This document shows, piece by piece, positions 57,941 to 64,000 of a stretch of DNA of 64,000 bases. Origin of the DNA: Distichodus sexfasciatus (taxonomy: Eukaryota; Chordata; Actinopteri; Characiformes; Distichodontidae); assembly GCA_032718565.1 (NCBI GenBank), contig JAVGVS010000012.1, positions 5,042,502 to 5,106,501 of the forward strand, in the 5' to 3' direction. Positions within the stretch are counted from its first letter, which is position 1. Each line of letters starts with the position of its first letter. The position numbers and the translations under genes are program-made. The notes beneath the pieces were generated by a model. It had not been told where the DNA came from, made no database searches, and saw only the letters and a program-made list of their open reading frames with translations.

Positions 57941-59480
57941 GGATCTGCACCCGGCGGTGAGCGGGGTGGTGAGAGGTTGGCGCGAAGCCACTTGAGGGGT
58001 GGTCCAGCCGCGGCGCCCCTTCCTCTTCCTGCTTGGGAGTTCAGGAGGACTTCCTGGGTGCGGGGTCCATGGCGATCTTGGGCCGGGGACCTGCACGCTG
58101 GGTGGAGAAGCGCCTCGCTGAACGTAAGCGTGCTCTCTCTTGACGCTCCCTGGGTTGTGGATCCGGAGTGGGAGGGGCGGGAGCAGTGGACTGCCGAGTC
58201 GGCTCTGACCTGGGGTGACTGGCGGCAGATGACGTGCTGGAGCGCTTCGGGAGGAAGTGTCGCATAGCCTGGGACGACTTCTGAGCCTCAGTGAAGCGCT
58301 CGGTGAAGCCCTCAACTGCCGGTCCGAAGAGGCCACCCGGAGAGACGGGAGCATCGAGGAACGGGACCTTATCCGGCTCCTTCATCTCCGTCAGCGTCAG
58401 CCAAAGATGGCACTCCAGAACCACCAAGCTCGACATCGAGCGACCGATGGCTTGGGCTGTGGCCTTGGTGGCACGAAGAGCCAGGTCCGTCGCACTTCGC
58501 AGGTCGGTAAGGGAAGAGGCGTCGAGACCGGTTCCTTCTGAGGCGAGCATCTTCACCTGGAACACCTGCAGCACAGCCATTGAATGCAGGGCTGAGGCGA
58601 CCTGGCCGGCGCGGCGTAAGCGTGGCCAGCAAGCGCCGACGTGGTTCTGCAGGGCTTGGAGGGGTGGTTCGCCTTGGCCATCCATCCAATGGCCGAGGAC
58701 GGGCAGAGATCCGCGGCCACGGACTCATCTAGCGGAGGCAGGTGCACGTAGACCTTCTCCTTGGCGCCGTCCACGGAGGAGAGCATGATAGAGGAGGAAG
58801 ACTGGACTCTCGACGAGTAAGGGGCGCGCCATGCCTTGGTGAGCTCGTCGTGGACTTTGGGGAAGAAGGGGGCCGAGCGTTGTTGGGGGGCCTGCTGGCG
58901 CCCCGGAAGAAACCACTCGTCCAGCCTGCTTCATGAGGGCTCCTCGGGGGGAGACCACTCGAGCCCGAGCTCGGCAACAGCTTTCGTCAGGACGCGGATG
59001 AACTCCTCATCAGTCCTGCTTCTGGTGCCACGGGAAGATGACGGCGCCCGGGGGGCGGGGTCGGACTCGGAGCCCGCGAACTCTGCTGCAACGGAGGCAG
59101 CCAGCGAGATGCTGTCGTCATCGTCTTCCTCATTTCCGCCGAATGCAACCAGGTCGCTCGCAGCCGCTGAGGGATGCTGGTCGGCTTGGGTGAAGAAAAT
59201 GGGATCCATAGGAGGAGAGGGCGAGGCTCGTGGGCACGGAGCCGGCGAGAGCTCGTCTGCTTCCAAACGCGCAGCCACTCTACCCCGCCATTTCTTCCTC
59301 ACAGGGCCCTGGGAGGAGGTAGACAGGAGGGAGGGAGGGGCGGGGTCGCGCTCTCAAAAGAGCGCTAGCCGAGAGTGCAGCGTTAAGATGCTGAGAGCCT
59401 CGCAGTGCGGGCAATCAACAGAGGAGAGAGCGGCGTCTGCGTGGGACTCGCCCAGACAGCGTGCACACTCAAGATGGCAT
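57941..59480 (-). pseudogene. DIRS gag-like region, frameshifted
   Basis: The largest open pieces are 59302-58931 (MRKKWRGRVAARLEADELSP and acidic stretches) and 58685-58041, which carries the ALRATKATAQAIGRSM and QKSSQAMRHFLPKRS blocks usual in fish DIRS Gag. A cysteine-histidine cluster (LECARCLGESHADAALSS then DCPHC) lies near 59475-59400. At least two frameshifts fall between 58930 and 58690, and stops near 59350. The region is GC-rich compared with its flanks. Confidence 0.8.
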
Positions 59481-59647
59481 TGAAAAATGCCTTTTTGCTC
59501 TTTTAAGAGAGAAAAAACATTCTTTAGAATGCCGGAAGCGGCAGGGGAACGGCGAATAAGTTGCCAAATTCCAGCTGCGATGCTCGATCAACGGCGAAGG
59601 CATTCAGTCGCAGAGTTCAGCGTGGAAAAATCTCCAGGGCTGAAGGA

Positions 59648-59910
59648 AGAAAAATCTGAACTTGACGGCGTAATGGTTGCATTTATAGAGCCGGTTGGCG
59701 CCGCCCCATGCATATGTCGGCACCCGGTAAAGCGGCACGGCCATTGGCCGACTCATTACCGCTGTAGGTTGATTGGTTAGATGAAGTTAACTTTGACAAA
59801 CCAATCAGCGTGCAGTTGCACTGCGTGATTGAAAAAAAGGCTTCAGTCGAAGAGGAAAAAGGAGTTTCCCCATAGCGTCTTACGAGTAGTATGAGTGAAA
59901 TATTGAAAGG
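59648..59910. repeat. DIRS right terminal region (5' end of the element)
   Basis: The inverted repeat is complementary to the left one over about 240 bp, including the TATA-like GCATTTATAGAGCC (+ strand, 59679-59692), which would fire leftward into gag. The outermost 43 bp are complementary to 51688-51731. Confidence 0.85.
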
Positions 59911-59949
59911 TAAACTCGTAGTACACTTGAATAAACTACTTTTTGCTAA

Positions 59950-60030
59950 GGGCAATCCAACTGGGGTCGCAGGGACCCGGAGCCTATCCCGGGAACTTAT
60001 GGGTGGGTTAGGGTTAGGGCCAAGGCGGGC
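59950..60030 (+). mobile_element. SINE family C, right part
   Basis: The SINE interrupted at 50931 continues here (GGTCGCAGGGACCCGGAGCC, TATCCCGGGAA). A GGGTTAGGGTTAGGG stretch follows. That is two telomere-like units only and is not an interstitial telomere. Confidence 0.7.
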
Positions 60031-63000
60031 CTCCTTAGTACAAACATAACACTGGCATTTACAATAAAAATTTTATTTTACAATATCAGTGACTTATGTA
60101 CAAATTAAAAAATGTTTGAAACAATGAATTACAGCATCCACACACTTCAGTCGTCTTCAAGCAACTGGTCTCAACAATGCTTCATAGCTTTATATGTGAA
60201 CATATACAACTATATATTATATATAATATATTTTAGTTATTTCTTTAGATGACAAGGCATCTCATGTCATCTCATCAGAACATTTTGTACAGTTTGTTTT
60301 GTTTTGCATTTTGAACGAGTCTGTGTCTCTAAAGAACATCACTCTCCAAAAATATTTTAAGAAAGACTTTTATTGTCTCTAACCTTCATTTTTCAAAGAC
60401 CTACAGCTGTCTCCTTGTCTTTGTGAGTCACTTGTGGAATCAAATATAAAAATATTCAAGTTCACAAACAATGATATGCTATGCACACTGATAGCCTCAA
60501 TGGTTAGTGATGTGTGCAATCATTGTAATCGAAATTAAATTAAAGTTGAAGGCAGGTTGTATGAGTGAAGACACAAACAAGCAAAAGGGGGTCATAGCCA
60601 TTTCAGGTTTACAACTATATAAATGGATAGGGTCACACAATTTCAGCCAAAGCTGAAAGATTTATGAATACGGGACTGCCTGTGGGATTTTGAAGTAAAA
60701 ATAGTCAGTCGCACAGTTGCAGCTCCATTCCAAGTGCATATCTGTCAGGAAGACCAGTTCCTGACCTTGTTTGAGCCTTCCCGAACGAGCTTCCTAATAT
60801 CATTTTCCATTTCAGGCCAAACGCTTCATCAAGCAAACCTGCTGTTTCTTGCCTTGTGCTCAACTCATCCCCAGTAGGAGCAAGATATTCATAAAAACAT
60901 CTGCTTTTATCATACTGTTCTTTTCTTGGTATTAAAGCTGGGTGTACTGCTTTTTTTTAAAGTAAATGTCACTGAAAAGACATTCACTAAATACAAAGAT
61001 GGCATATTTATATTTGCACTTAATTAGACTTTTAGCTCACACCTCTTGCGATTCGCTGTTAATCCTGAGGTAACTCCTTGTATGGACATCAACATTCATT
61101 ATTGAACACTCTTTATTACAATAGAATCTAGTTACATAAGTACAACAGTGAAATGTAACCCTGGTACACTTTTGTTTTACTCAGTGTCATCAAGGGGTGT
61201 AATGTTTTGACCTCTGGCTGACAATTAATTGCCTTCTATGCAGTTTAGATTTTGTTTTGATTTTACTTTTTTTTTTTTTTAATTATAATCAGTCAGACAG
61301 TACCTGGCATTCTGCAACCTTTGTTGCAAAGCTTCATTAACTATAGTTATAACCTCAAGTAATAAGAGACATAAGAGACAATAATCGTATTTTGTATTTA
61401 AATAAAGAAAAAGCTAAAGGAATCCTAAAAGGATGCTAAAATCAGATGTTGTTAATAATATTATATGAGAGTTAAACCCATTAATTAATTGTCATGTTTT
61501 ATATTGTGACAGTAATCTGCAGTTGTCTTACTACCGCACTATTGCAAACTGTCAACGAGTAATTACATGATGTGCAATTTAGATAATTTGATGCTATTAA
61601 TTAGATGATGGCATTCCTAAAATAAAGCAATTAATTCTCAAATTATCTAGATTACTTAGGTTAATACCCTTCTATTGTCAATTGCATTCCAATAGATTTG
61701 ATTCTTGGTCTGTATTTATTTTATTTTAGTTTGTTTCAAAAGTTTGTAATATTGATGGATCGGGTTCCAAGACTGTGTCCCTCCAAAGTTCATGAAATAT
61801 ACATAACTGGAACAAGAGACCAAAAATAGTACAAGGTCAGAAACACATTAACCAAGCCAAACAACAAAACAAGGTTACAAAAACTTGGCTCAGAATCACA
61901 GCAGATACCTGTCACGCATCAGTGACCCCACGGTGTGATTCATGCATTTCTTTTATGTCTCTGTAGGTCATACCTGCATACTGTAAAAACATCATAGAAA
62001 GACTCAATAATTACACCCTTAATTGACCATTGCTTTATACTGGCGTCATTATTTTTTTCTAATTACATTTTTCAAATTTTTTGAATTGGAGAAAAATGTC
62101 ATTAAAAGCAGTGGATGCACTGTGCATCTAATTTTCAATGTTATCTACTAACTTAAAAGTCTTGAATTTCATATCTGTGATGACTATATGGATGCCAAAT
62201 ACATCAAAGCATACATTATAATAAATGCTTCATAATAATGTTTGGTTTTAATCTCTGAATGCACAGGCTGCTAGGCACTGAAGACTAAACGAGCGGCCTA
62301 TACACATTCCATGCATAATTAGTAAGAAATTACCCCATCTAGTTTTTATGGGATTCAAACAATCATTACTTTTTCTCATTAGAGTGTGAAGCTTAATAAG
62401 AATTTAATAAGAAGAAAATTACTGTTGTAAGTCTGTTTATAATTTTAGCACATTAAATATCTTCCAGGGATCATTGTGTCAACTGAGTGTTTGCAGAACA
62501 GAAGGTAATTATTTAAAACATTTTTTTGCATTTGAATTTATTGCCAGAAGTGTAATTGCTTCATTTGTATGCTTTGACTTTGATATATCAAAGATTTTGT
62601 GTATCCATCTCAGCAGTGGTTAAAGAAGCAAAATAACACAGGCAATTTAAACCATCCCTCATGATGAGAGGGCAATATTAACTGTCTTTCACAGATCTCA
62701 TTATGCTCATAATTACATCCTCTTCACATTGCAAAATGTCATTTCCCAATTAACCAATTTCAGTTTTGAAAAACTATTATTTTAAAGTATGGTACTTTCG
62801 TTTAAATTGATTTGAAAACAATTTTAAATGTTGAACCTTTACTATTTACAATCTCAAATCTTGGTTACTCTAAAAGTGCTAGCGATAAAGTGTTCAGGGT
62901 GTTGAGTTAAATCCTGAATGCTGCACTGAACAGTAATGTCCTCATGTCCTTAAGGGACAGAAATACATCAAGCAGAGTGCCTCCTCAGCACCTCACTATA

Positions 63001-63890
63001 TCCTCTGGCAAAAGAGAACTAGCTTAGCTTGCTTGAGGAAATCTTCTAATAGTCTATAAGGACAACAAGCAAAAAAGAGACCAAATTAGATATTTAAAAT
63101 TTCACACTTGATTATAAAGGCTATGGGTTTTTGTGACATTATAGACTTATTATTAATCTTGGGAATTCAATTTAAAATAAGAGGTATCATGAGAATGATA
63201 AACAGAGACATGTATGTGAACATAACTGTTGTTCAAATTGGTAAATATAGTGAGGCCTTGTCATTATATCAGATAGTTATGAATAAAAAAAAATACAGAG
63301 ATGTTTAAATATAGCAGTATCAACTGGAATAAAATGACAAGCAAATCTCGCAATAATGGGGATTTTGCATATGAATGCTCTGTACTGCTTTTCACAGCAA
63401 TGTCAGTTTCATAGTTGTTCAAAGGCAGATTGGAAGAGGACAATGGCAAAACTCATTTATTAATTCCTTAATCATGTGCTTTTATTTCAGAGTTGTAACA
63501 GCTTTATTACTGTAATATATGGGCCTCTTTTATTGAGCCTTTCCTTTGTGCTCTAGGGTTTATATTCTTTTGTTTTTATCTCACATTCTGTCTTTGTCTT
63601 GTCTCCAAACACTGGATAAGTAAAGTTATAATGCTTTTTTAATGTCATTCATATTTAACCAAGATATATCAACTTTTATTTTAGCTACGTAATGAGCTGG
63701 AGGAAAATAGGTATTATACATTGAAAATTTCACTTGCACGACACAGACTAGTCAAATTTAGAACTCCTGCTTGCTGTAATGTGAAACCAAGGAAGGGGAA
63801 TTGCAGGGGTATTTCTTTTAAAATACTAGACCAACAGAGAAAATGTGCTGGAGAAAAAGATGGAGTCCTAAAAACAAGATCAGTCAGAAA
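60031..63890. other. A/T-rich sequence without recognised genes
   Basis: No ORF with a domain, RNA gene or element end was seen. On the - strand an AATAAAA-containing stretch near 60066-60084 could be the 3' end of a gene lying to the right of the window. Several blocks, such as 62270-62480 and 62640-62760, are less repetitive than the neighbours and could be conserved non-coding sequence; that is a guess. Confidence 0.3.
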
Positions 63891-64000
63891 TTATCCATCC
63901 ATCCATCCATTTGCTACCACTGTTCCGGGTCCGGTCGCGGGGGCAGCAACCTAAGCAGGGAAACCCAGACTTCCCTCTCACCCGCCACTTCGTCCAGCTC
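63891..64000 (+). repeat. End of a common fish interspersed repeat, cut by the window edge
   Basis: An ATCCATCCATCCATT run leads into GGGTCCGGTCGCGGGGGCAG and CCCAGACTTCCCTCTC. This block order is widespread in fish genomes, where it is usually treated as a LINE 3' end or SINE. Only its first 110 bp are in the window. Confidence 0.65.

Larger units (their letters stand above)
51294..59910 (-). mobile_element. DIRS-type tyrosine-recombinase retrotransposon, inactivated and split by a LINE
   Basis: DIRS elements use a tyrosine recombinase to insert circular DNA and so leave no target duplication; none is seen. The evidence is structural and coding. Inverted terminal repeats of about 240 bp lie at about 51346-51590 and 59648-59886. 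An internal complementary region lies at 51633-51731. A gag-like region, reverse transcriptase, RNase H and tyrosine recombinase follow in the usual order on the - strand. Frameshifts, a stop after the RT YLDD box and a changed recombinase residue make it dead. Confidence 0.92.
50932..59949. mobile_element. AGTATACTT-rich MITE, split by a DIRS element
   Basis: The 18-bp inverted ends CCCTTAGCAAAAAGTAGT (from about 50932) and the exact complement (to about 59949) match perfectly. The left 360 bp are dense in AGTATACTT and AAGTATAC words, the right arm is short. Everything between 51294 and 59910 is the DIRS element. No clean target duplication was identified. Confidence 0.75.

Noticed and set aside
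58291..59483. Long + strand frames (165 and 215 codons) in the GC-rich DIRS part
   Set aside because: They are antisense to gag, which carries family blocks on the - strand. Open antisense frames are expected at this GC content.
60001..60020. TTAGGG units suggesting an interstitial telomere
   Set aside because: Only two units are present, inside a SINE fragment.
1..64000. CRISPR arrays, operons, prokaryotic promoters, rRNA
   Set aside because: None are present. Tandem repeats seen are microsatellites or transposon parts, and the exon structure is vertebrate.

Overview
The window looks like nuclear DNA of a teleost fish. It is A/T-rich, has no prokaryotic gene organisation, carries vertebrate-type split exons, and is packed with transposable elements known from fish: a chromodomain Gypsy element, a DIRS element, L2-group LINEs, tRNA-derived SINEs, and hAT-like and CACTA-like short elements. 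The species cannot be read from it.

Only one protein gene looks functional, a receptor activity-modifying protein (RAMP, closest to RAMP3) on the + strand. Its extracellular exon is at 8572-8731 and its terminal exon at 25170-25425; a 30-nt in-phase micro-exon at 8087-8116 is likely. The signal-peptide exon was not found. The 16.4-kb last intron is swollen by insertions: several SINEs, a relic sharing GTGACCC termini with two palindromic elements, a complete but dead 5.0-kb Gypsy chromovirus (15078-20101, 5-bp target duplication) and a 947-bp solo LTR (20964-21910, 5-bp duplication). A second host locus, on the - strand at 28644-31050, is the remains of a fish C2H2 zinc-finger gene. It keeps a 5' exon with donor, the zinc-finger exon and a C-terminal exon with an in-frame stop, and a 5'-truncated L2 LINE lies between them.

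Layout: 1-8.1 kb is DNA-transposon and SINE debris, including a 1.16-kb element with AAAGGTGCCATGCCAC ends that holds a 246-bp palindromic MITE. 8.1-25.4 kb is RAMP and its intron. 25.4-28.6 kb is 3' flank. 28.6-31.1 kb is the zinc-finger pseudogene. 31.9-35.2 kb holds SINEs and a pyrimidine-rich tract. 38.1-45.0 kb is a second, inverted copy of the 1.16-kb element, blown up by a 4.2-kb CACTA-like element (with an exon-like, GC-richer core) and a 1.3-kb hAT-like element that itself carries the palindromic MITE. 46.4-46.9 kb is an ancient Gypsy pol relic. 50.9-60.0 kb is a four-level nest: a SINE split by a MITE, split by a DIRS element, split by an L2 LINE whose 1061-codon ORF is still open. 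60-64 kb is A/T-rich with no recognised gene.

No undescribed biochemical system is evident. The most unusual items are the four-level nest with an intact LINE in a dead DIRS, the transcript-like core of the CACTA-like element, the zinc-finger pseudogene hidden in the - strand, and the RAMP micro-exon. All element family names rest on remembered family features and visible motifs; no database search was run.
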